Program-made: the position numbers and the translations under genes
DNA from: Desulfovibrio sp. UBA2564
Lineage (GTDB): Bacteria > Desulfobacterota > Desulfovibrionia > Desulfovibrionales > Desulfovibrionaceae
DNA length: 21,449 nucleotides
NCBI GenBank assembly: GCA_002340305.1
Contig: DDLU01000297.1
Location: 1-21,449 of the forward strand
Direction of reading: 5' to 3'
Shown: piece by piece, positions 21,412 to 21,449 of the stretch
How positions within the stretch are numbered: the stretch's first letter is position 1
Layout of the letters: each line of letters opens with the position of its first letter
Notes under the pieces: generated by a model
Seen by the model: the letters and a program-made list of their open reading frames with translations, nothing else
Database searches by the model: none
Told to the model about the DNA's origin: nothing

Positions 21412-21449
21412 AGATACGCTTCGCGTGTTTGAGCCGTCCTAAAATAGAT
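21412..21449. other. Start of intergenic region with a small hairpin, cut by the window edge
   Basis: Directly after the stop, ACGC/GCGT (21416-21426) forms a small stem within a sequence resembling that immediately after the stop of the MBL-fold gene (- strand, 8886 downward), which has GCGC/GCGC at the same place. It may be the start of another copy of that 3'-flanking element. Confidence 0.25.

Noticed and set aside
1..21449. CRISPR array, prophage, transposase or defence island
   Set aside because: No short regularly spaced repeats, integrase, transposase, toxin-antitoxin or nuclease-helicase genes are visible. The repeats present are single palindromic elements.

Overview
The window reads as a chromosomal segment of a Desulfovibrio-type sulfate reducer (Desulfobacterota), most like the marine Maridesulfovibrio group. 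This rests on gene content and style: a polar-flagellum hook cluster followed by a sigma-54 flagellin gene, a single-chain ADP-forming acyl-CoA synthetase beside a DRTGG-domain protein, a split glycine decarboxylase (gcvPA/gcvPB) with its own lpdA, FolE2 instead of FolE, and recurrent palindromic intergenic repeats. The genus is an inference, since no marker gene is present.

Layout. 1-4330: end of a flagellar cluster, fliK (3' end only), flgD, flgE, then a 0.5-kb gap with a strong terminator, a sigma-54 promoter and a CsrA-like site over the Shine-Dalgarno, then flagellin. 4341-4519: diverged repeat A. 4565-5278 (-): rnc. 5307-8631 (+): ADP-forming acyl-CoA synthetase and a BioD-like/DRTGG protein, separated by canonical repeat C. 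8654-8886: terminator and hairpin-rich sequence. 8887-9510 (-): metallo-beta-lactamase-fold hydrolase. 9585-10760 (+): poorly characterised GNCQ-motif protein. 10821-15444 (-): glycine cleavage operon gcvH-gcvPA-gcvPB-lpdA, without gcvT. 15676-15802: repeat B. 15830-17710 (+): methyltransferase, nikR, folE2. 17711-18170: no protein gene, but two near-identical tandem structured RNA units, each with its own terminator. 18171-19758 (-): exported rhodanese-like protein, DUF1499 protein, Rrf2-family regulator. 20005-21411 (+): FAD-dependent dehydrogenase of the COG2509 type with a four-cysteine motif.

How the parts may fit. The synthetase and DRTGG genes point to acetyl-CoA/acetate energy metabolism. 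The glycine cleavage operon faces a folate gene (folE2), and its reaction exchanges C1 units with tetrahydrofolate. NikR with the metal-flexible FolE2 suggests a metal-homeostasis link. The least explained parts are the tandem RNA pair after folE2 and the three-member 127-bp palindromic repeat family. No CRISPR array, tRNA, rRNA, transposase, prophage gene or defence system was recognised. Base pairings and alignments were made by hand.
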